Below, piece after piece: positions 53,743 through 62,903 of a DNA stretch of 64,000 bases. Under the pieces are notes generated by a model, which saw only the letters and a list, made by a program, of their open reading frames with translations, ran no database searches and was not told where the DNA came from. A program made the position numbers and the translations under genes. Each line of letters starts with the position of its first letter. The stretch's first letter is position 1. Origin of the DNA: Streptomyces sp. B21-083 (GTDB taxonomy: Bacteria; Actinomycetota; Actinomycetes; Streptomycetales; Streptomycetaceae); NCBI RefSeq assembly GCF_036898825.1, contig NZ_JARUND010000001.1, positions 3,906,001 to 3,970,000 of the forward strand. The letters are read 5' to 3'.

Positions 53743-54651
53743 CTAGTCGTTGCCCTGCAGGATGGCGATCAGCCGCAGGAACTCCAGGTAGATCCAGACC
53801 AGCGTCATCGTGAGGCCGAAGGCGGCGAGCCAGGCCTCCTCGCGCGGCGCGCCGTAGGCGATGCCGTCCTCGACCTGCTTGAAGTCGAGGGCGAGGAAGC
53901 ACGCGCCGAGCAGGATGCCGATGATGCCGAACATGATGCCGAGGCCGCCGCTGCGGAAGCCGAGGCCGTCACCGCCGCCGAACACCGCGAACAGCAGGTT
54001 CACGGCCATCAGCAGCACGAAGCCGAGCGCCGCCGCCATCACGAAGCCGTAGAAGCGGCGGTTGACGCGGATCCAGCCCGCCTTGTACGCCACGAGTACG
54101 GCGGTGAAGACCGCCAGCGTGCCGATCACGGCCTGCATGGCCGCACCGCTCGCGATGCGGTTGTCGACGACGCTGGAGACGACGCCGAGGAAGACACCCT
54201 CCAGCGCCGCGTACGTCACGATCAGCGCGGGCGAGGCCTTGCGCTTGAAGGACTGGACGAGGCCCAGCACCATCGCGACGAGACCGGCGCCGATGGCGAT
54301 GCCGTAGGACCTGCTGATGTTCGCGTCGTCCACGGGCAGCAGCGCCCAGGCGAGCGCCGCCGTGACGACGAGCACACCGAGCGTGGTGGCCGTCCGCATG
54401 ACGACGTCGTCCATCGTCATCCGGCCGGTGGAGACCGGGGCCTGCGGCGGTGCGCCGTGCTGAAGGCCCTGCTGGGCATAGGGGTTGGTCGCGTACGGGT
54501 TGCCGCCCTGCTGGGCGTGCGGGTCCGCATACGGGTTGCCCGGCTGCGTACCGACAGCTGCGCCCCCGGCCTGCGGCGCGGTGTTGAAGCCCGCGTAGCC
54601 GTTGTCGCGGCTGAACCCCCGTCGCGAGAAGACCGGGTTGCTGCTCCTCAT
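53743..54651 (-). CDS. Bax inhibitor-1 / YccA family membrane protein
   Basis: A 302-residue protein. The cytoplasmic N-terminal 85 residues are Gly/Pro/Gln/Tyr-rich (GNPYADPHAQQGGNPYATNP), followed by seven membrane helices of the BI-1 fold (TATTLGVLVVTAALAWALLP, FLGVVSSVVDNRIASGAAMQ, AAALGFVLLMAVNLLFAVFG). The usual acidic pore residues near the last helix are kept (LDFKQVEDGI). ATG 54651 has AGGAG before it. Family members leak calcium or protons and assist stress survival. Confidence 0.92.
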   Translation of the reverse strand: MRSSNPVFSRRGFSRDNGYAGFNTAPQAGGAAVGTQPGNPYADPHAQQGGNPYATNPYAQQGLQHGAPPQAPVSTGRMTMDDVVMRTATTLGVLVVTAALAWALLPVDDANISRSYGIAIGAGLVAMVLGLVQSFKRKASPALIVTYAALEGVFLGVVSSVVDNRIASGAAMQAVIGTLAVFTAVLVAYKAGWIRVNRRFYGFVMAAALGFVLLMAVNLLFAVFGGGDGLGFRSGGLGIMFGIIGILLGACFLALDFKQVEDGIAYGAPREEAWLAAFGLTMTLVWIYLEFLRLIAILQGND

Positions 54652-54892
54652 TGCACTCCTCCATGGCCACACTGCGTGGTCTTGGGCTCAAGAGTAATAG
54701 GTGGGCAAAGGATTGACCCTAGTGCTTGGGGAGGATCTTTCCCTCGTCCTGTCGCGAACACGCTACGCGCCCCCTTGATTCCCGGCCACGGAGCCCCTGG
54801 ACCATGACCAACCCGGTACAGAGCCGAGACCGGCCCCTGATCTCGTGATCTCGTGACCCATTGGTCTCCGTCGATCTCCGTCGTCTGTCCCG

Positions 54893-56068
54893 TCAGTCGA
54901 GTGGGAAACCCGTGTACCCCTCGGCGAGGTCGGTCTCCGCCGAGGGGGCGCCGGCGATGCGTTCCAGCCGGGCCAGCTGGAGCCGGTCCTCGAAGGGGGT
55001 GGCGTCCGGGGTCCGGTGCAGGAGGGTCGTCATGTCGTACGAGAACCGCTCGGCCTGCCAGACGCGGCGCAGACAGGTCTCGGAGTAGGCGTCGAGCAGT
55101 TCCGCCGACCCCGTCTCCTTCTCGTGCGTCAGTGCGCGCGCGAAGGTCACGACGTCACCGACGGCGAGGTTGAGCCCCTTGGCACCGGTGGGCGGCACGA
55201 TGTGCGCTGCGTCCCCGGCCAGGAACAGGCGTCCGTGGCGCATCGGCTCATGGACGTAACTCCGCATCGGTGTCACGGACTTCTGGGTGATGGGCCCCCG
55301 GTCGAGCTTCCAGCCGTCGGCGGTCTCGAAGCGGCGCTCCAGCTCGTCCCAGATCTCCTCGTCGCCCCACTCCTCGGCGTCGGTGCCGTCCGGCACCTGG
55401 AGGTAGAGGCGGGAGACGGACGGGGACCGCATGGACAGAAGGGCGAAGCCGCGGTCGTGGCGGGCGTAGACCAGCTCGTCGTGCGAGGGCGGTACGTCGG
55501 CGAGGATGCCGAGCCAGCCGAAGGGGTACGTCCGTTCGAAGACCTGGGTGAGTTCGGCGGGGATCGCCGTACGGGCCACCCCCCAGAAACCGTCACAGCC
55601 GACGACGTACTCGCACTCCAGTACGTCCTCGCGCCCCTCGCGCCGGAACCGCACCCGCGGACCGTCACTGTCGGCGTCCTCGACGGCGAGCGCCTCCGCC
55701 TCGAAGAGGAGCGGGCCGCCGTCCGCCAGCTGGAGGGCGATGAGGTCCTTGCAGACCTCGGTCTGCGCGTACACCATCACGGACCGGCCGCCGGTGAGGG
55801 CGGGGAAGTCCACGCGGTGACGCTTCCTGTCGAAGCGCAGCTCGATGCCGTCGTGGCGCAGCCCCTCCCGGTCCATGCGCGCGCCGGCGCCGGCCTCGCG
55901 CAGCACGTCGACGGTCCCCTGCTCCAGGATCCCGGCCCGCTGCCGCCGCTCCACGTACTCCCGGTCGCGGCTCTCCAGGACGACCGAGTCGATACCGGCG
56001 TTGTGAAGCAGCCGGGCGAGCAGGAGCCCGGCGGGGCCGGCTCCGATGATGCCGACGGTGGTACGCAT
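54893..56068 (-). CDS. pobA: 4-hydroxybenzoate 3-monooxygenase
   Basis: A 391-residue FAD enzyme converting 4-hydroxybenzoate to protocatechuate with NAD(P)H. TVGIIGAGPAGLLLARLLHN is the FAD motif, and RQRAGILEQGTVDVLREAGA is the PobA-specific segment. CDGFWGVARTAI and FLAGDAAHIVPPTGAKGLNL are the DG and GD motifs. Full length agrees with PobA. ATG 56068. Three direct repeats upstream look like an operator. No pobR or pca genes lie in the window. Confidence 0.93.
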   Translation of the reverse strand: MRTTVGIIGAGPAGLLLARLLHNAGIDSVVLESRDREYVERRQRAGILEQGTVDVLREAGAGARMDREGLRHDGIELRFDRKRHRVDFPALTGGRSVMVYAQTEVCKDLIALQLADGGPLLFEAEALAVEDADSDGPRVRFRREGREDVLECEYVVGCDGFWGVARTAIPAELTQVFERTYPFGWLGILADVPPSHDELVYARHDRGFALLSMRSPSVSRLYLQVPDGTDAEEWGDEEIWDELERRFETADGWKLDRGPITQKSVTPMRSYVHEPMRHGRLFLAGDAAHIVPPTGAKGLNLAVGDVVTFARALTHEKETGSAELLDAYSETCLRRVWQAERFSYDMTTLLHRTPDATPFEDRLQLARLERIAGAPSAETDLAEGYTGFPLD

Positions 56069-56098
56069 CGGTCGTTTCCCTTCACACATCCGTTCAGG

Positions 56099-56137
56099 AT
56101 GTTCGCGCAGTGATGTTCGCAGAGCGAGCAATGTTCG
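56099..56137 (-). promoter_or_regulatory. Three direct repeats upstream of pobA
   Basis: ATGTTCG begins at 56099, 56113 and 56131, within units ATGTTCGCGCAGTG, ATGTTCGCAGAGCG and ATGTTCGTGTAGTG. They lie 31-70 bases upstream of the pobA start, where an IclR-type PobR would bind. Confidence 0.5.
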
Positions 56138-56265
56138 TGTAGTGAAATTTCCTTCACGAGTTGACTGTGATGAGTGTCTGACCGCACGCGGCCGCTGTCA
56201 ACGGTTCCGCGACGAAGACCTCAATGAAGGCAGCACCGACAAATCCGGCAAACGGCTGTCGAAAG

Positions 56266-56349
56266 TGCCCGGAGCCGGACTTGAACCGGCACGCCCGCGA
56301 AGGGGCAGCGAGGTTTAAGCTCGCCGTGTCTGCATTCCACCATCCGGGC
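56266..56349 (-). tRNA. bldA: tRNA-Leu (anticodon UAA), bldA
   Basis: An 84-nt class II tRNA read on the minus strand. The 7-bp acceptor stem is GCCCGGA (56349-56343) with TCCGGGC (56273-56267) and discriminator A. The anticodon arm is GCGAG-CTTAAAC-CTCGC with anticodon TAA at 56317-56315. A long variable arm (CTGCCCCTTCGCGGGCGT) is followed by the T arm with GTTCAAGTC. CCA is not encoded. In Streptomyces this tRNA is the only one that reads UUA and is the developmental regulator bldA. It lies 197 bases upstream of pobA. Confidence 0.97.
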
Positions 56350-56754
56350 AGGCCCTGGGCTCCGCATCGAGGTTCCGAGCCTATCGGGGCGCCCCACCCG
56401 TGCTGAGGGTGAGGGCCCCGATGTTGTCTTATTTTATTGACTTCTGAGGGTGCATCAGCACCTGGAACTGGCCATCCGCACTTGCCACCAGCCTTTCGCG
56501 AGGCGGCTCGGCACACATGCGGAATGACGGAATTTCACCGTTCGAACAAGGGGGCTCCACCTGTTCTTGTCATAACCCGTCCGGGCGGGACCTAGGGGAC
56601 GACCGTCATCCCCAGGTATGACACGGACCCGTCGGGTCCGTCCGGAGTCTGCCTTCGGAACCGGAACAGCGGCTGACTACACGGCGGCCTTCCGCCGCGA
56701 CGATGGTTCACGAGCCTCAGACTTCGCGCCGCCGTCCCGACAGGAGCCCCACCC
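56350..56754. promoter_or_regulatory. Region upstream of bldA and of the ABC operon
   Basis: 405 bases with no gene. On the minus strand TAGGCT (56383-56378) is a fair Streptomyces -10 box 29 bases before the tRNA, but its -35 is poor. An A+T-rich stretch (TTGTCTTATTTTATTGACTT, 56422-56441) offers another promoter. Near the ABC genes, ACGGACCCGTCGGGTCCGT (56623-56641) is a small hairpin. Confidence 0.35.
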
Positions 56755-57531
56755 GTGACCACAACTCCCCTCGCCGACCGGACCGCCACCACGGTGGCCG
56801 CCCGCGCCACGGAACTGTCCAAGGTCTACGGACAGGGAGAGACGCAGGTCGTCGCCCTCGACCAGGTCTCCGTCGACTTCCGGCAGGCCGAGTTCACCGC
56901 GATCATGGGCCCGTCCGGTTCCGGCAAGTCCACGCTGATGCACTGTGTCGCGGGCCTGGACTCGTTCTCGTCCGGCTCCGTGCGCATCGGCGACACCGAG
57001 CTGGGCTCGCTCAAGGACAAGCAGCTCACCAAGCTCCGCCGGGACAAGATCGGCTTCATCTTCCAGGCGTTCAACCTGCTGCCGACGCTGACCGCCCTGG
57101 AGAACATCACCCTCCCGATGGACATCGCCGGCCGGAAGCCCGACAAGGAGTGGCTGGATTCGGTGATCTCGATGATCGGCCTGGCCGACCGTCTCCGGCA
57201 CCGTCCGTCCCAGCTCTCCGGCGGCCAGCAGCAGCGCGTCGCCGTGGCCCGGGCACTGGCCTCCCGCCCCGACATCATCTTCGGCGACGAACCGACCGGA
57301 AACCTCGACTCCCGCGCGGGCGCCGAGGTACTGGGCTTCCTGCGCAACTCCGTACGGGAGCTGGGGCAGACGGTCGTGATGGTGACCCACGACCCGGTGG
57401 CGGCGGCGTACGCGGACCGGGTGGTCTTCCTCGCGGACGGACGCATCGTGGACGAGCTCTACGGCCCGACGGCCGACAGCGTCCTGGACCGCATGAAGCA
57501 GCTGGACACCAGGACGGTCCGCACCAGCTGA
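56755..57531 (+). CDS. ABC transporter ATP-binding protein (MacB/LolD type)
   Basis: A 258-residue ATPase. Walker A is GPSGSGKST, followed by the Q-loop FIFQAFNLLPTLTALENI, signature LSGGQQQR, Walker B IIFGDEPTGNLDSR and the H-loop VMVTHDPVA. It belongs to the group that pairs with FtsX-type permeases and does mechanical work on membrane substrates. GTG start at 56755. The permease gene follows after a 96-base gap that contains a perfect hairpin. Confidence 0.95.
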   Translation: MTTTPLADRTATTVAARATELSKVYGQGETQVVALDQVSVDFRQAEFTAIMGPSGSGKSTLMHCVAGLDSFSSGSVRIGDTELGSLKDKQLTKLRRDKIGFIFQAFNLLPTLTALENITLPMDIAGRKPDKEWLDSVISMIGLADRLRHRPSQLSGGQQQRVAVARALASRPDIIFGDEPTGNLDSRAGAEVLGFLRNSVRELGQTVVMVTHDPVAAAYADRVVFLADGRIVDELYGPTADSVLDRMKQLDTRTVRTS

Positions 57532-57543
57532 CGCGCCGCCACA

Positions 57544-57576
57544 GTACGGGAGTTGACGACCGGTCAACTCCCGTAC
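57544..57576 (+). terminator. Hairpin between ATPase and permease genes
   Basis: GTACGGGAGTTGAC and GTCAACTCCCGTAC form a 14-bp perfect stem with loop GACCG, 12 bases after the ATPase stop and 50 before the permease. It probably acts as a partial terminator or mRNA-stabilising stem that sets the subunit ratio; a dimer-binding operator is another option. Confidence 0.65.
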
Positions 57577-57627
57577 CCCGCACCCCTTTTCATCACGACC
57601 TCGACTCGACGGACTGAGACGACACCC

Positions 57628-60165
57628 ATGTTCCGTACCGCCCTGCGCAACGTACTCGCGCACAAGGCCAGGCTTCTGATGACCGTGCTCGCCGTGATGC
57701 TCGGCGTCGCGTTCGTGTCCGGGACCCTGGTCTTCACCAACACGCTCTCCAACGCCCTCCAGAACAGCTCCGCCAAGGGCTTCGACCAGGTCGACGTCGC
57801 CGTGGAGCCGGGCTACCAGGAAGACGTGGGCGACAAGATCGGCAAGACCCCGGAGCTGACGCAGGCCCTGCTGGAGAAGACCGCGAAGGTTCCGGGCGCA
57901 GGCTCGGTCATCGGCGTCGTGAACGGCTTCACCGCCATCGCCGACAAGGACGGCCAGCTCATCGGCGGCGGATTCCAGTCACAGGGTGGCAACTACTGGG
58001 GCGACAAGGACGCCCGGTACCCGCTGAAGGACGGCAGCGCGCCGAAGGGCGCCGGCCAGGTCGCCCTCGACGCGAGGACCGCCGAGCGGGCCGGCTACAA
58101 GATCGGCGACACCGTGCGCCTCTCGGTGAACGGCCCGGTGCTCTCCCCCACCGTCTCCGGCATCTTCACCACGGACGACGGCAACGTCGCGGCCGGCGGC
58201 AGCCTCGCCCTGTTCGACACGACGACCGCGCAGCGGCTGTTCGGCAAAGCGGGCACGTACGACGAGATCGACGTCAAGGCGGCGGCCGGAACGAGTCAGG
58301 CCGCACTCAAGTCGGCCCTGGACAAGGCGTTGCCGCGAGGCGCCGTCGTGACGACGACGGCCACCCAGCTCGCCGACGACCAGGCACGGAACATCGCCGC
58401 GTCGATGAGCGGTATGAAGAAGGGCCTGCTGGTCTTCGCGGGCATCTCGCTCTTCGTCGGTACGTTCATCATCGCCAACACCTTCACCATGCTGGTCGCC
58501 CAGCGCACCAAGGAACTGGCGCTGATGCGGGCGGTCGGTGCCTCACGCCGGCAGATCACGCGGTCCGTGCTGATCGAGGCGTTCGTGGTCGGCGCGGTGG
58601 CGGCGGTGACCGGGCTCGTCACGGGCATCGGGATCGGAGCGGGGCTGAAGGCCCTCCTTGGCACGCTCGGCGCGACCGTGCCCGACGGGCCGCTGATCGT
58701 CACCCCGGGCACGGTCGGCGCGGCCCTCGCGGTCGGCATCCTGGTCACCATGTTGGCGGCCTGGCTCCCCGGCCGCCGCGCCGCGAAGATCCCGCCGGTC
58801 GCCGCCATGAGCAGCGTCCACGCGACCGCGACCACCAAGTCGCTGGTGCTGCGCAACACGCTCGGCGCGCTCTTCTCGGGCGCGGGCGTCGCCGTGGTCC
58901 TCGCGGCCACGACGATGAGCGGCTCGGACGGCCAGGCCCCCATGGGCATCGGCGCGGTCCTGCTCATCATCGGCGTCTTCATCCTCACCCCGCTCCTGTC
59001 CCGCCCGATGATCGCCTCCGCCGCCCCGCTCATGCGCCTGTTCGGCGTCTCCGGGAAGCTGGCCCGCCAGAACTCGGTCCGCAACCCCCGCCGTACGGCC
59101 GCCACGGCCTCCGCGCTGATGATCGGGCTCACCCTCATCACCGGGATGACGGTGATGGCGGGCAGCGTCCAGAAGTCGATCGACAAGATGGCCTCGGACG
59201 CGGTCAGGGCCGACTACGTCATCTCGATGGCCAACGGCAACGACCTCTCCCCCGACGTCGCCGCGAAGCTGGCGAAGACGTCCGAAGTGACCGCCGCCAG
59301 CTCCGTACGCTATGCCGCCGTAGGTATAGCAGGCACGACGGAGTCCGTGACCGGCGTCACCGGCGGCGCGATCGGCGAGCTGACGAAACTGACGCTCCAC
59401 GACGGCACGTTCAAGGTCAGCCCCACCCAGGTGGTCGTGGACGACGACACGGCCAAGTACCGTCACTGGAAGGTGGGTTCGACCTTCACGGTCTCGTACG
59501 AAGACGGCCAGAAGCAGCGGCTGACGGTGGCGGCCGTGTACGAGGGCAACGAGCTGCTGAGCGGCGTCCTGCTCGACAACTCGCTGCTGGACGCGCACCA
59601 GACGAACGCGTCCGACCTGTCCGACCGGCAGGTCATGGTGAAGATGTCGGACGGCGCGACGAGCGCGACCAAGGACAGGCTGGAGAAGGCCCTGGGCTCC
59701 AACCCGGCCATCAAGATCCAGGACAAGAAGGACATCTCCAACGAGACCGCGAAGGATGTCACGCTGATGCTGAACATGCTCTACGGCCTGCTGGCGATGG
59801 CGATCCTGGTCGCTGTCCTCGGGGTCATCAACACCCTGGCCATGTCGGTGTTCGAACGCTCCCAGGAGATCGGCATGCTCCGCGCGATCGGCCTCGACCG
59901 CAAGGGCATCAAGCGGATGGTCCGCCTGGAGTCCCTGGTGATCTCCCTCTTCGGCGGCGTTCTGGGCATCGGGCTCGGCGTGTTCTTCGGCTGGGCGGCC
60001 GGCGAACTGGTGGGCACGAGCCTGCCGACGTACGAACTCGTCCTGCCCTGGGCCAGGATGGCGCTCTTCCTGCTCCTCGCCGCCACGGTGGGCGTCCTCG
60101 CGGCCCTGTGGCCGGCCCGCCGCGCGGCCGGCCTGAACATGCTGACGGCGATCAAGTCCGAGTAG
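57628..60165 (+). CDS. FtsX-type ABC permease
   Basis: An 845-residue permease with two FtsX units. N-terminal helix (VLAHKARLLMTVLAVMLGVA) and MacB-like extracytoplasmic domain come first. Three helices near residues 270-385 follow (SLFVGTFIIANTFTMLVAQR, RTKELALMRAVGASRRQITR). A second helix at about 495, second domain and last three helices follow (LGVINTLAMSVFERSQEIGM, LRAIGLDRKGIKRMVRLESL). Both units carry the RTKELALMRAVG / RSQEIGMLRAIG coupling helix for the ATPase. Substrate unknown. ATG 57628. Confidence 0.93.
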   Translation: MFRTALRNVLAHKARLLMTVLAVMLGVAFVSGTLVFTNTLSNALQNSSAKGFDQVDVAVEPGYQEDVGDKIGKTPELTQALLEKTAKVPGAGSVIGVVNGFTAIADKDGQLIGGGFQSQGGNYWGDKDARYPLKDGSAPKGAGQVALDARTAERAGYKIGDTVRLSVNGPVLSPTVSGIFTTDDGNVAAGGSLALFDTTTAQRLFGKAGTYDEIDVKAAAGTSQAALKSALDKALPRGAVVTTTATQLADDQARNIAASMSGMKKGLLVFAGISLFVGTFIIANTFTMLVAQRTKELALMRAVGASRRQITRSVLIEAFVVGAVAAVTGLVTGIGIGAGLKALLGTLGATVPDGPLIVTPGTVGAALAVGILVTMLAAWLPGRRAAKIPPVAAMSSVHATATTKSLVLRNTLGALFSGAGVAVVLAATTMSGSDGQAPMGIGAVLLIIGVFILTPLLSRPMIASAAPLMRLFGVSGKLARQNSVRNPRRTAATASALMIGLTLITGMTVMAGSVQKSIDKMASDAVRADYVISMANGNDLSPDVAAKLAKTSEVTAASSVRYAAVGIAGTTESVTGVTGGAIGELTKLTLHDGTFKVSPTQVVVDDDTAKYRHWKVGSTFTVSYEDGQKQRLTVAAVYEGNELLSGVLLDNSLLDAHQTNASDLSDRQVMVKMSDGATSATKDRLEKALGSNPAIKIQDKKDISNETAKDVTLMLNMLYGLLAMAILVAVLGVINTLAMSVFERSQEIGMLRAIGLDRKGIKRMVRLESLVISLFGGVLGIGLGVFFGWAAGELVGTSLPTYELVLPWARMALFLLLAATVGVLAALWPARRAAGLNMLTAIKSE

Positions 60166-60186
60166 CAACAGCCTCAGGAGGTACGT

Positions 60187-60223
60187 CAGTTGGTCCCCCC
60201 TCACCCCGAGGGGGGCCCAACTG
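60187..60223. terminator. Terminator after the ABC operon
   Basis: CAGTTGGTCCCCCCTC pairs with GAGGGGGGCCCAACTG (15 of 16 positions) around ACCCC. It lies between convergent genes. Confidence 0.8.
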
Positions 60224-60237
60224 CCGTCTCCTCGGCC

Positions 60238-61545
60238 TCAGTTCCAGGAACGGGCCCGCAGGGGCATCCCGGAGGTACCGGACTCGGCGGCCCGCACGGC
60301 GAGGACCTGGTTGACGCCGAGGCGGTTGTGTTCGAAGGCGAGGGCGGAGGCGGCCATGTACAGCCGCCAGACGCGGGCCCGCCCCGGACCGGCGAGCCGC
60401 TGGGCCCGCTCCCAGTCGGCCTCCAGATTGGCGACCCACCGACGCAGGGTCAGCGCGTAGTGCTCCCGGATCGACTCGACGTCACGCACCTCGAACCCGG
60501 CCCGTTCGAGCTGGGTGACGGTGGTGCCGACGGGCGCGAGTTCGCCGTCCGGAAAGACATACGCGTCGATGAACCCGTCGAGGCTGTACGCGCCCTCGTC
60601 CGACTGCGGCCGACGGGCGATCTGGTGGTTGAGCAGCCGTCCGCCCGGCTTGAGCAGGGCGTACAGATCGCGCGCGTACGTCAGATACTGGTCGCTGCCC
60701 ACATGCTCGGCCATCCCCACGGACGAGACGGCGTCGAAGGGCCCGTCGGTGACGTCCCGGTAGTCCTGCACCCGGATCTCGACCCGGTCCGTGAGCCCCT
60801 CGTCCGCGACGCGCTTACGGGCGTACGCGGCCTGTTCCTGCGAGAGGGTGACCCCGACGACGTGGACGCCGTGCTCGCGGGCGGCATGGACGGCGAGGGA
60901 GCCCCAGCCGCAGCCGACGTCGAGGAGCCGTTGCCCGGGCGTCAGGGCGAGCTTGCGGCAGATGAGTTCGAGCTTGTCGCGCTGGGCGTCTTCGAGGGTG
61001 CCGGCACCGACAACTGGGTCAGGGGCTTCCCAGTAGGCGCAGGAGTACACCATGGACGGGCCCAGGACGAGTCCGTAGAAGTCGTTGCCGACGTCGTAGT
61101 GGTGGCTGACGGCGCGCTTGTCGGTGCGCTTGGTGTGGAGGTGCCGGCGTCGCCGCGCCACCTCTTCACGGGGCGGAGAGGGAGGAACAGGAAGCCCGGC
61201 CATCCCGACGAGCCCACGCACCGCGGCCCGCGCCTCGGGATCGCGCAGGATCTCGGTGAGGCTCCGGGCGTCCTCCCCGCGCTCCCAGACCAGCCCAGAC
61301 AGCAGATCGAGGGCCGCGTAGAAATCCCCCTCGATGCCCAGGTCACCGGCGACCCAGGCCCGGGCGAGACCCAGTTCGCCGGGTTTCCACAGCAGCCGGC
61401 GCAGGGCCCGGCGGTTGCGGACGACCAGTGTGGGAGCGCCGGGCGGGCCGGCCTGCGAACCGTCCCAGGCGCGGATGCGCATCGGGAGCGGGACCCCCAG
61501 CAACTGTTCGGCGAAGCTCTGCAGCCGCGACGCGGCTCCGGGCAT
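60238..61545 (-). CDS. Cyclopropane-fatty-acyl-phospholipid synthase family methyltransferase
   Basis: A 435-residue SAM-dependent enzyme. The N-terminal domain (about 1-140) is of CFA type. Core: SHHYDVGNDFYGLVLGPSMV, SCAYWE, the SAM motif LLDVGCGWGSLAVHAAREHG, GVTLSQEQAAYARKRV, DAVSSVGMAEHVG and FPDGELAP. Such enzymes methylate or cyclopropanate lipid double bonds. ATG 61545. It faces the ABC permease gene. Confidence 0.92.
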   Translation of the reverse strand: MPGAASRLQSFAEQLLGVPLPMRIRAWDGSQAGPPGAPTLVVRNRRALRRLLWKPGELGLARAWVAGDLGIEGDFYAALDLLSGLVWERGEDARSLTEILRDPEARAAVRGLVGMAGLPVPPSPPREEVARRRRHLHTKRTDKRAVSHHYDVGNDFYGLVLGPSMVYSCAYWEAPDPVVGAGTLEDAQRDKLELICRKLALTPGQRLLDVGCGWGSLAVHAAREHGVHVVGVTLSQEQAAYARKRVADEGLTDRVEIRVQDYRDVTDGPFDAVSSVGMAEHVGSDQYLTYARDLYALLKPGGRLLNHQIARRPQSDEGAYSLDGFIDAYVFPDGELAPVGTTVTQLERAGFEVRDVESIREHYALTLRRWVANLEADWERAQRLAGPGRARVWRLYMAASALAFEHNRLGVNQVLAVRAAESGTSGMPLRARSWN

Positions 61546-61826
61546 GGCTCACACCTCCGTTACGACACAACCGAGAATGTCCAACACCCACCCAAACACC
61601 AACGCCCCGGGCTCGCAGTCCCCCATACCGATCACAACTGAGCAAAGCTCACCTTCAGCGCGTTTCCAGCCCGGGTCATTTTTCCCACCCGTCCACCCGC
61701 CTCGGCCCGATTACCGGCTCCTACGGGACGACCGGGTCGTAAGGGCGGGCGCATGCGGAGACCCTCACCTCGGGGTGATCTCCCAGCAGACTCGGTACCG
61801 AGTCGCTTTCCCTGCAGGGGTGTCGG

Positions 61827-62018
61827 TCATGATCGGGTCCCCGTCACCAGGGCCAGGGAGAGTCGGTGGCAGCAGCACGCGCACACCAGGTAGCGCACAC
61901 CTGGAGTGCCGCTCTCGCGGGGCTCCGCGTCCCGGCACCGGTCATGGGTGCCGATCGCGCAGCGCCCCGAAACATACGGAGGTTCAGGCGTCCACGCCGG
62001 ATCCAGGGCGTTGTTCAT
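61827..62018 (-). CDS. Small Cys/His-rich protein
   Basis: A 63-residue protein: CAIGTHDRCRDAEPRESGTP, then VRYLVCACCCHR. The pattern C-x6-C then C-x-C-C-C-H suggests a small zinc ribbon. Its ATG follows the stop of the next small gene directly (TGAATG). Last of four coupled small genes. Function unknown. Confidence 0.65.
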   Translation of the reverse strand: MNNALDPAWTPEPPYVSGRCAIGTHDRCRDAEPRESGTPGVRYLVCACCCHRLSLALVTGTRS

Positions 62019-62210
62019 TCACCCCGCCCCGTCGCTGGTGTTGGTCAGGAGGTAGAGCGGGATCACGCCCCACGTGCCGCCGTGCGGGTCCTTGTGATCG
62101 CCCTTGTGCCCCGTGGAGAGGACGCACGCGCCGGTCTCGCTGAGCATCGGGGCGCCGTAGAACAGGGAGGCGCGCACTCTCCCGCACCGGCCCGCGCTCG
62201 GTGTCGTCAT
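62019..62210 (-). CDS. Small protein with GHKGDH motif
   Basis: A 63-residue protein. CVLSTGHKGDHKDPHGGTWG resembles the short Cys/His/Gly/Trp motif (C-x4-GH-x-G-x-H) found in many tiny actinobacterial proteins, often near mobile elements or phage-like genes. ATG 62210 overlaps the previous stop by 4 bases. Confidence 0.65.
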   Translation of the reverse strand: MTTPSAGRCGRVRASLFYGAPMLSETGACVLSTGHKGDHKDPHGGTWGVIPLYLLTNTSDGAG

Positions 62211-62401
62211 CGCGGCCCCCCGGTGCAGGCACGCCGGTAGGCCGCCCACAGTTCCCGGCCGCTCTCGCAGCCGTCCAGCGCCTTGCGTACGTCCTTGCAG
62301 CCGTCGGCGCACCTGCGGGTGTGCTCGTGCCACAGCCGGTAGGCGCGCAGCATGGCGTCTTCGGCCGGCCGCACGGATCCGCCGACCCGCGCGCCTGTCA
62401 T
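62207..62401 (-). CDS. Small helical protein
   Basis: A 64-residue protein: DAMLRAYRLWHEHTRRCADG, CKDVRKALDGCESGRELW and AAYRRACTGG. Helical with four regularly spaced cysteines. The ATG at 62401 overlaps the previous stop (ATGA). Coupled in the same small-gene operon. Unknown function. Confidence 0.65.
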   Translation of the reverse strand: MTGARVGGSVRPAEDAMLRAYRLWHEHTRRCADGCKDVRKALDGCESGRELWAAYRRACTGGPR

Positions 62402-62679
62402 CGGACCCTCACCCCGTCCAGCACAGCGTGAATGTTGCGGGCGTCGAGGTCGAGCCCGAAGTCTGCGGCCAGGACAAGGGCTGTACGCCTGCCGAATTGC
62501 GCCGCCCTCTCCCGCGCCGTACGCGGGCTCAGGGGCATCGTGGGCGCCACGTCGACGCAGGCGGGCAGGTAGGGCCGTGACAGTCGGGACGCGGAACCGT
62601 CCAGGGGTGCGCAATCGGTGCTGTACGGCGACCTGCGCTGAGCAGGCACTCGCACCACCGGGTACGCATGATCATTCAC
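62398..62679 (-). CDS. Small protein heading the tiny-gene operon
   Basis: A 93-residue protein starting at GTG 62679 (VNDHAYPVVRVPAQRRSPYS). A helical end (RTARERAAQFGRRTALVLAA) leads to DFGLDLDARNIHAVLDGVRVR. The start is weakly supported: GGTAAG is a poor ribosome site, and an upstream ATG would add a hydrophobic segment. It diverges from the GntR gene across a 270-base region that holds an inverted repeat. Confidence 0.55.
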   Translation of the reverse strand: MNDHAYPVVRVPAQRRSPYSTDCAPLDGSASRLSRPYLPACVDVAPTMPLSPRTARERAAQFGRRTALVLAADFGLDLDARNIHAVLDGVRVR

Positions 62680-62903
62680 ATTCTTACCGGTCACGACGGT
62701 TCGCCATGCCGTCGACACCTTCCGGCGGGTACCGGTCGGCGGGAACAGACGGGTACTGCCCCAGAGAACCAGGGCCACCACAAGCCAGTGCAACGCGGCA
62801 GCGCTACGCTCGGCCATGTTCATCAACTCCCAACAGTTGGTGGGCCACGCCCCCGGCCGTGACAGCGGTGCGGGGGTCTGCTTTTTTCGAGCTTACGCGC
62901 TTA

